64,000 nucleotides of DNA from the NCBI GenBank assembly GCA_017506865.1, contig JAFCMP010000086.1, forward strand, positions 124,001-188,000. The letters run 5' to 3'. Numbering within the stretch: position 1 is the stretch's first letter; each line of letters opens with the position of its first letter. Position numbers and translations under genes: made by a program. Shown here piece after piece: positions 1-11,800 of the stretch. Below the pieces are notes generated by a model that saw only the letters and a program-made list of their open reading frames with translations, was not told the origin of the DNA and did not search any database. Origin of the DNA: Tribonema minus (lineage: Eukaryota; Sar; Xanthophyceae; Tribonematales; Tribonemataceae).

Positions 1-3000
1 GGTGCTCAACAAAACATGGGCAAAACTGCACCAAGTGAGATGCTTGCAAAATGACCAGCAGCTGTTGTGATCCAGCACACAGATGTGTGCGCGCGTGTAC
101 TGTACTCAGTATGCATACTCTGCGGTGGTGCCGTGCGCTCACTACAAAAAATTGTTGCAGTTGGGCTAGGGTGGTGATTTTGTGACCCATGTCAAGAAAC
201 GGTGATCTTGTGACCCATGGTAAGAAACGCAATCACCAAATAGCGTTGAGCGGTGCCACATTGGTGCATCAAAAGATGTGCCGTACGCCGTAAACTTCAC
301 AAGAAAAGTATATACCTCTCCAGGGCATACCACTACACAGGCCTACACCGCTGCATGCAATGACCACAATTAGTGGAAGTTTGTCACATTAGCTCAAACC
401 TCAGAAGTATGTATCCATCACATGCATTCGCGCGTGCATGCACATTTGCCAGCATCTCCCTGGCCTTATTGGTAGTCTTGTCACCCGCCTCGTGTCCACT
501 TTGCCTGAGCAATGAGTCCCCGTGTGGTCTCTAAGCGGTGCACTAACAGATGCACTTCACTGAAGTATGACACTTTGTGTGTATATGTATCATACTTTGT
601 AATTCCTACATGTGTATCCCACACGCGTGCGCACCTGCCGCATTCGCCAGTATCTCCCTGGCCTTGTTTGCGTGCCCCCGCCTCATCTCCAGCTGTGCCT
701 GAGCGATGTGCACCTTGACATTGCCCTCGTCAAGCGCCTGCGCAGCCGCAAGCAGCGTCTCCGCTTGCTCCAGATCGCCGGTCTGTTTTGTGCAACACGA
801 CATCAGATAATGTCAGCATGCTGAACGCCAATGCCATGCGCAAGGTTAGCGTAATACGTGCCAAGCTGACACTTCAAGCAGCATGCAGCTGTGCGCAGGT
901 GCTTGTACTACCACTGCCATGTGCAGGTTCTAGCACGTAGCAAGCGTGCAGGCGCACAAAAGGTCGCTGTGCCTTTACTTTTGGTGTCGTCGGCATGTCG
1001 TCCAGGCTCATTCAGCATTGAGGTTTGAGGTTTGATGTTCAAAGTTGAACATCCAAAGCCAGGACCAACAGCTCAGCTGTGAGAAGATCGCCAGTGTGAC
1101 TATTGCGCTGGGTATACAGTGTACACATCAACAGCCCTGTGCCACTCATATAGTGCAAATTACCCCCTCTCGTCAATATCATTGGTACATGCATCCCGTT
1201 CAATTACCATTTGCGCAGCGCCCAGCAAGTACTCAAACGATGATGCTCTGTGTAACCCTAGCAGTGTGTGGTTGAGATAGGTGTATATGTATTCTGGTGT
1301 GTTCACCTGTTCTCGTGTGTTCACCTGCTCTGTGTAACCCTAGCAGTGTGTGACTAGGCGTACGTATACTTGTATATTAACCTGCTCTGTGCAGTAGCGT
1401 GTGACTAGGGTAGTACGTATACTGGTAAGTTGACCTGCTTTGTGTAAGTAGCGTGTGACTAGGGTAAGCATACTCATACTGGTATTTCACCTGCTCTTCT
1501 ATCCGCGCCCAAGCCATGTACACGTGGCATTTGTCCTCGCACAGGTCCGTGCCGCTCTTGAACACCTCGCGCGCCGTTTTCAAGTCCCCTGCGCACGCCT
1601 CCAACTCCCCCAGCGCCGTGCAGACCTGTTCAAGGTAGGTAGGTAGGTAGGTAGACAGAAAAGGCCACACCAGTGAAGGCAGTTGAGGTTGGGGAGTCAC
1701 ATGCGCAGTATGGCGATATGCGCACTGCATGCGTGCCTAGGGTTAGGGCAAGCCTGAGCAAACATGACACACAAGGCTGACTTTAGCCATGTATGCCTGG
1801 TCACAATCTCCCAGCAGCATCCCGATCATGAACTTCAACACAGAGTCAGCACACCAAGCGCTGCAGTGCTGACGTTCAACGACTAAAGCCCTTGCGCATT
1901 TCTCTGACACCTTATTGACACCTTATCAGGCGAACTTGTGTTCAAAGGAGGCGTGAGTACAGTAGAGCACGCGTGTACGTATGTATTGCATTTACTGCGT
2001 ACTCAACCATCCGCAAGACAATGATGCCAGCACACCTCACCCTTGTGGATGATCCGAGTGTTAGTGAAGGTTAGCACCTGCATCTACATCACATCTGTAT
2101 AGTCTGTGTATTTTATGCGTGGCATGCACAAGCTCCAGATGAAGTTGCCTTACACAGAATTGTATTCTGAAGAGGCACTGCTAAGCAACGGGTTGCAAGG
2201 TTCAGTCGACCCATTGCAAACTTGTCACGCTCATGCGCTATACAGGCAGATGTGTAGTTGTACAGGTATGCACCACATCTTAAGTATGCACTCCTGCAGA
2301 AAAAGAAATGAACGCACCGCTGGCAGTCGAATCATGACGCAATGTACTTTTATCAACTCTCGCTCAGGGCGCGAAAAAGCCCAGATGAATGGCACCTGAC
2401 TTGAAGCTTGCTGTACGGAACTACATGTCGTGTGACAGTCTGAAAGTGTCTCAACGACAACCTCTGTACTACATACGCACACCTCTACTTCAACTTCAGA
2501 AAAAGTGTTTTGAAGTTTAATTTCTCGACGTCCTGTGAGCACTTCCTACCTGTGCCTGCGGCGCCTGCGCGAATGCTGCTCGGAACAGCTCTCTGGCGCG
2601 CTGCTTATTATCTTCCCTCTGCTCCATTAGTCCCCACGCATGGCACACGTATGCATTGCCAGGCTCCACCTGAGGGTCACACAATGAAATGAGCATAAGA
2701 TATGTGTGTAACTGCCATGATTATGTGCTGCTGTCTTGCACATCTTAAAAAGGTAAATTCAGAAAGAACATGGCGGTTTCTGCAAAGTTGAAGTTGACAA
2801 CATTTCCTGCAACGATATGCATCGTTGCATCTACTGATATGCAATAACAACCTCGTTATTGGCGGTTGCACCAGCTAGTGATCATATTTGCATGCACGCA
2901 GCACAGCGGCTCGTGTTACTGCACAGCAGCCAACAGTCGCTAGGACCTCTGATGTAAACCTACCAAGCATCTCATGACAGTAAAACTGCTCACCTGCAAC

Positions 3001-3584
3001 CCGCGTGCAAACAGCGCACGCGCCTCATCAACGTTCCCATACTTCTGCTCCAGCACAGCCCACGCCTGCAATATGTGCACAGACCTCGGGCACGCCTCCG
3101 ACGCCTGCTGGAAAATCTCGCGCGCCTGCGTGGTCTCCCCCACCCGTGCTAGTGTCCTTCCAAGCAGCAGCCAGGAGTGAGAGTCTCTGGGGTCCAACTC
3201 CAGCACCTCTCTCAATATCGAGACGCATTGCCTGGTGCGACCAGCTTTCAGCTCCTTCTGTGCGCTTTTGTACATGGTTTTGACGCGTGCGCGCACGCTC
3301 TCGCCGCCTTGCCGCCCCCGCCCGTCAGTGCCGGCTTTGTTGGAGCCACTAGCTGGCCGAGAAGGCATCTGCTGCACCATGGACACTGCTGCACGGCTGC
3401 CTCTGCTGCGCAGGCTTGCAAGTCGCTCTCGTGTGCAACATGAAAAAGCCGCTTCAAATCTGCTGACTGTTGCTGATGTTCGAGTAGATAGTCCAGCAGC
3501 ACCGCTGCTGCTGGCTGTAAGCCCGGCAACAAAAGCGCTGGAGCAGCCTGCTCCCGCTGCAAGCAGCCCCAAACTTCGCTTCAT
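1..3584 (-). CDS. HAT/TPR-repeat protein, probable plastid RNA-maturation factor (3'-incomplete)
   Basis: Exons in transcription order are 3584-2994, 2669-2550, 1625-1491 and 782-635; the gene runs off the left edge in phase 1. All junctions are GT-AG and the first three exons join in phase 0. The start is the ATG at 3584 because it opens MKRSLGLLAAGAGCSSAFVA: a short signal peptide followed by SSA-F, the ASAFAP-type motif of stramenopile plastid preproteins. A Ser/Arg-rich transit-like stretch follows to about residue 110, then about five 34-residue half-a-TPR units from residue 125 to 331, with repeated W..LG / AW...E..G....AR.LF patterns. HAT arrays of this kind occur in Mbb1/HCF107 factors that stabilise chloroplast mRNAs. 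Mbb1-like function is inference; a mitochondrial or nuclear HAT protein is less likely given the leader. It is divergent from the gene at 4063. Confidence 0.85.
430..515 (-). repeat. Degenerate echo of HAT exon 4
   Basis: This stretch repeats, with many substitutions, the 3' two thirds of exon 4 at 625-712 (the part encoding QLEMRRGHANKAREILANA). The copy keeps GCCAGGGAGATGCTGGC but has lost the splice donor and the reading frame. It lies about 200 bp downstream of the real exon in the same orientation, so it is a tandem partial exon duplication now inside an intron. Confidence 0.75.
1295..1495 (-). repeat. Tandem echoes of the HAT exon 3 donor junction
   Basis: On the minus strand, AGCAG followed by a GT donor recurs about every 53-57 bp (around 1324, 1381, 1434 and the true junction at 1490/1491). 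Each is followed by a similar TAC-rich tail and a TAGGGTTAC-like piece. The true donor is the last unit on the plus axis, because only it continues upstream into coding sequence. Confidence 0.7.
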
Positions 3585-4062
3585 GCTGCTGTCTTGGCGC
3601 TTCTGCTGCTGTCGTTGTGAGAAGGACGCGTCGAAGCACGAGAAGATGGATTGAGCAGCGGCAGACCACATTGTGCATTGCACTGACTGAATGCATGATG
3701 CATAGGTCACACTGGTATCGAGGACAGCATTGATTGCAACCGCCATGCCTGCAACCAGCGAATCTCCGGCCACAGACAGCATGCATCGCGAGCCGACAAT
3801 TCGGACGGTTCAGAGCAGCGCACGTGCAGAAGGCAAAGCACTCACCTCTGGTTGCGTGCCAATTTTCTTCAATCAGCTCTCATGGTCAAGCGCTGCTCTC
3901 TCGATTGCATGGCTCTCTGTGGATCGACAAAGTGCTTGCGCACCAGTCGGGGGGGCAGGAGGGGGGGTCAATTTCTTGTGCATCGGACCTTGTTGTCGAC
4001 TGGCACAGACAGGCAGGATATACCAGACACTTAGACTAGGCTAGTTGTGGGCTTCGCAGTAC
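3585..4062. promoter_or_regulatory. Divergent promoter region
   Basis: This 478-bp spacer lies between the minus-strand HAT gene start and the plus-strand start at 4063. It has no convincing ORF of its own; the short frames here are upstream in-frame extensions. It includes a G-rich tract at 3950-3966. No TATA box is clear. A bidirectional promoter is inferred from the arrangement only. Confidence 0.4.
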
Positions 4063-4983
4063 ATGGAAAGTTTGCTGAAGGAGCACTCGGCCCTCGTCTC
4101 CCCTCCCACCGGGTGCTTCGCCGAAGCCAGTCCCGAAACAATGCAAAAAGCTGGCCTCGCTGCTGCTAGTAGGTGCAGAAGTCCAGCGATACAGATCATA
4201 CAGCGCTCTACCAGCGTGCCAGGGCAGCTGCACGATTTCCACGCCACGCTGGCCTGCTTCAACGACGACACCTCCCATCGCCCAGCGGGCGAGTTCAATC
4301 ATCGACCTGGCGCCCCCACCGTGTCGACTGTTGGCAGGAGCAGAGGGCCCGCACCGGGTGCCCCACTTATGGTCGGCTCGCTACCGCCTGTCTGGATCCT
4401 AGAGGACATGCCCAGCCTGGTGCTGCCCCCTCAAGCGGGCTCTCTAGAGGAAGAAGGCCTGGGTTCGTTGTCTGCAAGTTATTCCCGGCATCAACAGACC
4501 CGCATGGGGCTCTACGCGAGCTCTTGCCCCGCGGCCTTGCACGTCTGGCCCCAGCGCGGCGTTCAGCAGGAGGACTCGTCGTATCGTGAGCTCGGACACC
4601 ACCAAGACAGCTTCAGCAAGTTGAGCAGCGGCGGTGGCTTCATGACTAGCCTAGTCGAGGAGGACGACGTCCCTGCAGGCATCGTGCCCGATGACGACTG
4701 CTACGCGTCATGCGCGCCGGACTCCAAGAGCAGCGGCGGCGGCGGCGGCGGCACGCCTGGGTCGCTCACCGTGCTAGGCTTTTTGGAAGCCCTCTCCCGC
4801 AGGAGCACCAGCGACGATGAGACCGTTGCGCAAGGCGGGAGCCCCGGGATCACGGAAGGAGCAGGAAGCTTAGGCGCAGCGTTTGCGGAACTGCCACAGG
4901 TGGCAGTGGTCGCGTCCGCAGCTTCGGAGAACATGTTCCAGATGGAGGAGGACGAGGAGTCATTTGACGAGTCAGAGTCATGA
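4063..4983 (+). CDS. Orphan single-exon acidic low-complexity protein
   Basis: The frame is open for 306 residues with no intron. The start is the ATG at 4063, beginning MESLLKEHSALV; the frame upstream to 4045 has only a TTG. No domain is recognised. The protein is Ser/Gly/Pro-rich with a six-Gly run near residue 230, and ends in a strongly acidic tail (MEEDEESFDESES). There is no signal peptide or membrane segment. A nuclear or regulatory role would fit the composition, but function is unknown. GC-rich, codon-like composition and a long uninterrupted frame support it being real. A canonical ACTTCAAGTTGAAG element follows the stop at 5001-5014. Confidence 0.6.
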   Translation: MESLLKEHSALVSPPTGCFAEASPETMQKAGLAAASRCRSPAIQIIQRSTSVPGQLHDFHATLACFNDDTSHRPAGEFNHRPGAPTVSTVGRSRGPAPGAPLMVGSLPPVWILEDMPSLVLPPQAGSLEEEGLGSLSASYSRHQQTRMGLYASSCPAALHVWPQRGVQQEDSSYRELGHHQDSFSKLSSGGGFMTSLVEEDDVPAGIVPDDDCYASCAPDSKSSGGGGGGTPGSLTVLGFLEALSRRSTSDDETVAQGGSPGITEGAGSLGAAFAELPQVAVVASAASENMFQMEEDEESFDESES

Positions 4984-7108
4984 GTCCCTCGCGGCCTGCT
5001 ACTTCAAGTTGAAGCGTTGTTCGTCTCATCGTGCCACAGGCGGTTTGTTTACGCGTGTGCCGCCGCTGCGCCCACAGCCGCCCAATAGTGTGCTTTGGTG
5101 TGGGGCGGGGGCGAGGCTCAACCAGCGTACACCCGCTCCCACTATCCTCGTGGCCCCGTGTATAGCAGGAGGGGCCAGGTGTACACTCTCACCAGTACAC
5201 ACAGCAGTACATACTGCTGTACTGTGTACAGTTCTGTGAGGTGAGGGCGGGGGGGAAGAATGCTGCGTGCTCTCTCCGTTGCGTGTGCGCAGGTTACACT
5301 AGTAGGTTTGGTTTGGTTCGGCACTAAGTCCAGATGGCAGGACACTTAGCAGCGTGTGTAACGAAGCAGCGAGTGCTAGACTTAGCAGCTGCGGCAGCAG
5401 CAATAGGCAGGCGGTCTTGGTCCCCTGCATTGCCACAGCAGGCAGGCTGACGCGCATGCATGCACACCGCAATGTGCGTTCTGTTCTCAGTGTTCCACCC
5501 CCCACCCCACCCCCGCCAACCCTCTCACACACCCCCCAACTTCCCTTCAGACCCTAGTCTTGCGGCCAAGTGTGCGCACAAGAGCAGTTACACTTAGTCG
5601 CGGCAGCACAGGCGACCACTGGCAGTTTCACCCGAATCTTGTTTGCTTTGGACAGAGTGTGTCAGTCATGCTTGAGCTCAAGCAGCGGCGCTGCCCGGTG
5701 CACGCACGGGTGGTTCTGTTCTGCTTGCTGTATCCTCACATATCTTACTGTTTCAATACAGTTTCCATTCCACAGCGAGCTTTTCACTTGTGGTCAGCGT
5801 GAATCACTCGTGTGCTTCGCCGGTGTTGCCCTGTTGTGCACTGCTGCAATCACATTGTCGGTGCGTTGGTCTGTGCGTGCATGGCCGTGTATCTGGCGTC
5901 TGTGAGACGGTTCACGGTGACTGCATGCTTCACTTGCCTTGCCATCATTCGCAAGCTCGCATGTCCTAGCAGTAGTTTCAATGTTGAGTGGGTAACTGAT
6001 GTGCTCGCAGATGCCAGTGTCTTGGATTGAGACGTGGTGTCGCCTTGTGCATCTGGTGCCATTCACTAGACGAGGTTTATGTCTTTCAACATTGGTGCTG
6101 GTGTAGCCGCGCCACATGCCAGGCTATGCTCACGCTGGTCATCTTGATAGCATGCAAAAGTGAGCCATCAGAAGCTGCTCGCATTGCATGACGGCATTTG
6201 GGGCGTCTCACGTGAAGTTATGCGCACTGTATTGTGTTGGGTGACAAGTGACAGCATGACACGCGTGCATCTGCAGCACCCACCACATATGATGCATGGA
6301 GGCAAGGCAGGTACGTACAGAAAGGGATACATATGCGACATAACATAACCTCACCCTAACCGTATGTACACAAATGGGTTAGGGGGGAAATGCTGATGCG
6401 GCATCATGCATGATGTGCCAGAAGGCCGAATATATATGGAGGTGGCTCATACACGTTCAGTCGGCAGTGTATCCTGCTTCTTGATCCTACTTTGTTGACG
6501 TACGTACGTACTGCAGTATTACTCTTCATTACGGTTTGCAGTACTTTTATTAATTTCGCTTCGCAAGGGGCGCGAAAAGCCCTGTCTTTGGATGTGCACT
6601 CAATGCAACATGTCTTCTCCGAAGAGAGACTCAAACGCAAACAGGCTTCCCCCTCTTCAAACTACCACCAACACACCACAACCAAACCCTACTTAGGGTT
6701 GCCCAGCCGCGAAGCACACTTGTCGGTTTGCAGTACTACAATAAAAAGTACTACTATTCATTCTCACCTAAGGCGCAGAACAGCCCAGATGAGCAACATC
6801 AAGCTTGCTACCAGCGTCTATACTATGTCACAAGGGTGCCTCACTTGTCGTCGACGATCGCCCAAGCTACCAATCTGAATCACATCTCGTGCATTGCAAG
6901 TAACTGCTAGCAATTGACCAAGCCGGCACTGGCGATGCCGCAGAGGCAAAGCAGCTGCAGAGGCAAAACAGCAACAACCTCCACCGCTCCCCCACACGAG
7001 TGCAACGTCTGTATTGTTCTGTGCGTTGCACTGGTGTGCACATGCCAAGGGGTATGTATATGCACGCATGAGGGGCGTCCGAGACAGAGGCAGGCAGGCC
7101 ATAGGTCA

Positions 7109-7264
7109 GGGGGGGGGGGGGGGGGGGAGGGGGAAGGGGGGCATCAGAATCCCCCTACTCCCGCGAGCCCCTCTGCTTTTCGCATGCTGGCCTCGTACCT
7201 GCGGTTTACAACGGGGGGGGCAGTGGGGGGGACGGGGGGGGCAGTGGGGGGGGCGGGGGGGGGT
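7109..7264 (+). repeat. G-rich low-complexity tracts
   Basis: A long run of G at about 7109-7127 is followed by GGGGGAAGGGGGG. A second block of GGGG(A/C)GTGGGGGG units lies at 7214-7264. These are strong G-quadruplex candidates on the plus strand in non-coding sequence. Confidence 0.8.
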
Positions 7265-7909
7265 TGAGGAAGCACAAGGTGAAGCAGTGCCATGGCCGCA
7301 ATGGAACCTTAATGTCGACGTTGATATAACTGTGCTGGCGCTCTACAGTAGTTCAGGGCATAGCTCTCATGGCGTTGGTGGTGCCCACGCCGTGCTGGTT
7401 GCAAGCCACCCCAAATGATAGAAGTAGACATTAGCGGAGTAGAGTCCTGCTATAGGGTCAGACCAGACCACTCAAAGAATTTGACACCAAAGCGTACTGC
7501 AGTGACACGGACTGTTCTGCACCCTCTAGCAGATCTGGCACATTTCTTTCCACACCACTAGTTGTGCAAGTACATGGGTCATATTGCGAACTTTATGCGC
7601 CTTTACGGATTTGCCACACTCATCAACTGCAGATGCCACGTGCACGATGTAGCTCGTACATGAAGTCATCTTATTTGACGTTCTCCCTGAGGTCACACAT
7701 AGGGTTAGGGTAAGGCGCAACAGGCATCACCACCATGGGCATTGGGTACGATGACGTCAAACAACAACAACAACTGATGGCCCATATGACACAACTGCGC
7801 GCGGATTGAAAGCTGTTGACAGTACTTGGAACCACGCAACCTCGTGCTAAGTAGGGATAGGGTTTCGACCAAGGTGACATGTTCAGCAAGCGTCATGATA
7901 TATGTTTGG

Positions 7910-7936
7910 TTTAGGGTTAGGGTTAGGGTTAGGGTG
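7910..7936 (+). repeat. Interstitial telomere-like TTAGGG array
   Basis: Four consecutive TTAGGG units lie in intergenic sequence downstream of IFT27. They show this genome carries the TTAGGG motif at internal sites. Confidence 0.9.
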
Positions 7937-8287
7937 CCCGTGTTTTCTCAAAGCTTCGAAACGCAGCTCTGATGGTCACAGTCTGCCGTGGTCCCTGAAG
8001 GGCATCATACATCGAAGTGTGTCATGGTCAGTACCTTGAACAAGCACATGCGACGTGACAGTGGCATTCACACAATTACAGGGTGCAAAACTGCGTGACC
8101 ATGTCAATTTCACGTCATGGACACCACAGTACAACAAGTCATATCATTGTATCGTATGCTAGGTATGTTCATTGTGAGAAACCGCTGTGCCATCGCTTCG
8201 AACTAGGTACACCCGGGTGCACCATTACTGAAGGCCCGAAGATCACTGGCCTGGCTGAGCGTACTGTTACATCGGTAGCGCTTGCTT

Positions 8288-8405
8288 TCAGCTAGCTCAG
8301 CTGCCAGCCTGCATGTGCGCTGTCAGCACATGCTTTGCACGGACATCAGAGCTGCATGCCTTGCATACTTGACAGGTTTCGCGCCCCTCAAGCAGAAGTA
8401 AACAA
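8288..8405 (+). repeat. Dispersed repeat R2, copy 1
   Basis: This is similar to 36885-37005 and 40617-40730. Shared blocks in order are CAGCTGAG, GCGCTGTCA, GAGCTGCAT, then GCCCCTCAAG and an A-rich AAGTAC end. No coding capacity is seen, and the family is unnamed. Confidence 0.65.
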
Positions 8406-8449
8406 AGTACATCTCCGTACAACGAGTACGTCTCATTGAATCATATGGA

Positions 8450-8760
8450 TGGATGCTCACGTTGTTTGAAAACGCTGAGCAATGCGCTTCAAGTAGCACC
8501 CAACGGCATGTATGCCCACAGTATATGGCACCGCTTGGCCATGTATGTGCTTCAGAATCAAGTACGTGCACCTTTGTACAACAACTTGAAGTACACCACA
8601 TGGCTTGTGATGTATGCTCACATTGTGTGGAACTGCTGAGCCATGTGCTGCAAAGTTAGGTACACCTCAGTACAACAAGTAGTACTCAATAATGTTGAAT
8701 GTATACATTACATGTATGCTCACGTTGTGTGGCATTGCTGAGCCATGTGCTTACTTGTAA
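8450..8760 (-). repeat. Tandem echoes of IFT27 exon 4 end
   Basis: Three copies of the exon's last 30-35 bp plus the GTGAGCATACA tail follow the true exon end at 8820. Their GT positions are near 8723, 8621 and 8460, at spacings of about 99, 102 and 161 bp. Each keeps a version of ACATGGCTCAGCAGTTCCAC. Conservation of GTGAGC in every copy suggests the parent also has a splice donor there. Confidence 0.8.
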
Positions 8761-8816
8761 GGTACACCTCAGTACACCAGTCGAAGCACACCTCGTGGTA
8801 TGGTATGTATGTATGC

Positions 8817-11800
8817 TCACATTGTGTGGAACTGCTGAGCCATGTGTTGAAAGGGCGCCTCCACACCCGAGCTCATGGCCGCAGACACCTCAAAGTAGGC
8901 CAGCCCGTTCTCCTGCGCGAACCGCGCCCCTTCCTGAGCATCCACCACCGCCCTTGACCCCTCCCTCAGATCCGCCTAAATGCCGAGAAGACAATGAAGT
9001 GGTGGTCTTGGCTAAGACACCCGGCTTTCCGCCGACCGCTGGGTGATTCCTCACATCATGGCAACTCATACATGCAGCATACGTACGGCCACAAGTGTGG
9101 TCTCATTGACGTGACTGTTACTGTGGCAGACTATGTAGTCTCAGGTGCAGGCCATGTAGTCTGCATTGGTGATTTTGTTGCAAACATTCAGCAGCATGCC
9201 CGGTGAATGTAACCCGACGCAATAGTCAAGGCTGAGTTGCGTGCACATTGTGCATGACGTTGGGGAACAGCGCATGTATGGAGTCATTGGGTACGTGTGT
9301 ATGACATTGAAGTACAGCGCAAACGAAGTTCACAGGGTACATCTGGACAGCCGGCCTCTCTTGGGACCTCGCTTGGGCCTTCACAACACACGCCCTTGAT
9401 CAACACACGCCCTTTAGAACAGCAGACGGTGGTTCTGTGCTTCCAGAATGCACTTGTTGGCACCCATGGCGCCGCAAGCCACGCTGCACAGTACCTATGC
9501 TACACGCCGGCCCCATACAGTCGGCTTCTGGTGGGGCTTTCATCATCACACGCCTTTAAGTAGGCGGTGCTCCCGGCATCCACAACGCACTTATTAGTGC
9601 CAATAACGCCGCCAGAAATGCCACACAGTACCTACATGGCTCGCTGCCCATTAGCACCCCGGCATCGGTGCCGCGGTGGGCCGCGTAGCTACAAATCACT
9701 TATTAGCGCCCATTGCGCCGCCAGAAATGTTACGAAGTACCTACATACCTTGCTGCCGATCAGTACCCCCGGCATCGGCGCCGCGGTGGGCCTTGTAGCG
9801 CGCACGCCCTGCAGCCACCTCCCGCACGACTGGAAGCTCTCACGGTTGCAGACGTCAAACACCACACACACAAAGGAGGCGTTGTCCCAGTGCACCGCGT
9901 TCAGGTCCAGCTGCGGAGGCAGCGGCAGCGCAAGCGTGGGGGGGGGGGGGGGCTGAGCCGTGCTGCGGTAGTGCGCTGATCGATGCTGCGGTATTTGCTG
10001 AGCAATGCTGTTGGTGGTGTGCTGAACGAACCTGCAGTGGTTGCTGAGCCGTGCTGCAGTAGTGCGCTGATCGATGCTGCAGTGGTGCGCTGATCAATGC
10101 TGCAGTTGCTGAGCCATGTTGTGGTTGCAACAGGCCAGCGAACGTGCCTGGGCAATGCAGCACTCGTGCGTTCTGGCTTTGATTCACCCTGATGTACTCT
10201 ACTCACATACTCATGTACAAGTGGACGTTTGTTCAGCAGGGCCCTGCGGCACTGCACCCTGCAAAGAGGTGACGGGTGCATGTATGTATGTGCACACCAG
10301 CATACCCATGCCTACCTACATAGCCCAGGACAAGGCTCGCTGCATGGAATCCTGGCAGCTGCCTGGAGTGTCGCGTGCTGCCATTGCAACGGCTAACACC
10401 CTCACACACCGCGACTTGCACAAGGCGTCTTACAAAGCGCCATGGACTCGCTCATGGCTTGTCAGCAAGTGCATCTGCCAGACTTAAGGTGGAGATGCTG
10501 TGATTACTCAAACTCCAGAGCAAGTGCAAGTTGCAAGCTTAAGGTAAGCCTTGCATGCCAGACCTCATTCCAGGCTCTCTGACTGCTGGTGTTGGATGGC
10601 GGTGACCAACAGGGCTTGACACACGTACAGTAGGGAGGAGTAGGGTTGGGGTTCGGGTAAGTAGGCATAGGATGTGCATGACGCGCAGCGCGACTGCCTG
10701 CTGGCGCTGCCGACGGCTCTGATGACGTGAGCACAGCACGGCATGTGATGCCACACCCCCTGCGATGCAAGTAGCACCATGCAGGTTTGAACCTGGCAAG
10801 GTAATTGGACCTCTGCTCAGTGCCTGGTGCAGCTTATAACGTCATGTGCCTATTGAGGCCGACCGGACCAACATTTGGAGTGTTTTTCTGGGCATTCCCA
10901 ATCAGGGCTGGTGGCACATTTTGTTTTGTCGACCTTATTGTTGCCTGGCCCGATTGTGGGCTCGTACGGTCAAGTGAGTGAACCGGAATGCTATAGCAGG
11001 CAAGCAGATGGCGAGTGCCATGCTCACGAGTGTCCTGATACTGGTGCACAGACTCTTTGCAGCCACACGATACGCCTCCCCCCCCCGTTAACAATCGTTT
11101 TCCTCCGTTCTCGACCAACTTCACCTGAAAGTTGAATTTTGTGCCGAAACGTGCAGTGAAGACACAATCGTGCTCATGGATGGTCATTGTGTGCTCATCT
11201 GGGGTGTTCCTGATGCTTTGTCCTAAATAGGCCTGGTCCTTTTTTTGTGTGATCCTAAAGCAGTGTAATGTTGGTCCGGTCGGCCTAAATAGGCACATGA
11301 CGGTAGGTGTGTGTTCTGCGCAAACTGGTTGAGCGAAACGACGGTGCATTATGCGCTGCGGGGCTGCAGAGGTCGCTTTTGTGACGATTTTGAGCACGTA
11401 TACCACCCAGACATGGGCGTGTGTTGTCAACGGGTTCAGTTTTTGCTTTGTGGCCCTTGTGCTGCAACAATGCTGCAACAATGAAAACAGATTGAATAAG
11501 CACCATGTGTGACAGCGTACCTTATTGAAGACTCCCTGCCCCGCACAGTCAAACAGAAACAGCTCCACGCAGCAGTTCACCTCCGGCAGCCGTATTTGTT
11601 TGACTGAAAAATCAACGTCCGTTGTCTGCGCATGTAGGAAGGTGCAGGTCCAGAGCTCCTTTACAAGCAAACCTAAAAAAGGTTGACGACGCACTGCAGC
11701 CTGTTCTGCATGTGTACATCACGTTGCATTGCTGTTGATGACCAGCTTGATGCAGCTGTGTCTTGCGTTAGTTGACAGCAGCAAAGTGAGATTGTAAACA

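Larger units (their letters stand above)
4984..8816. other. Convergent intergenic region
   Basis: No exon could be supported on either strand. The region holds diverged copies of the R1 repeat (6541-6590, 6733-6815), G-rich tracts at 7109-7142 and 7214-7264, a TTAGGG array at 7910-7936, an R2 repeat copy (8288-8405) and echoes of the IFT27 last exon (8450-8760). The short frames here lack domains and splice context. Confidence 0.6.

Noticed and set aside
10735-10805. tRNA-like GGTTCAAACC on the minus strand
   Set aside because: Only a 4-bp T stem forms, and no D arm, anticodon arm or acceptor stem could be built around it.
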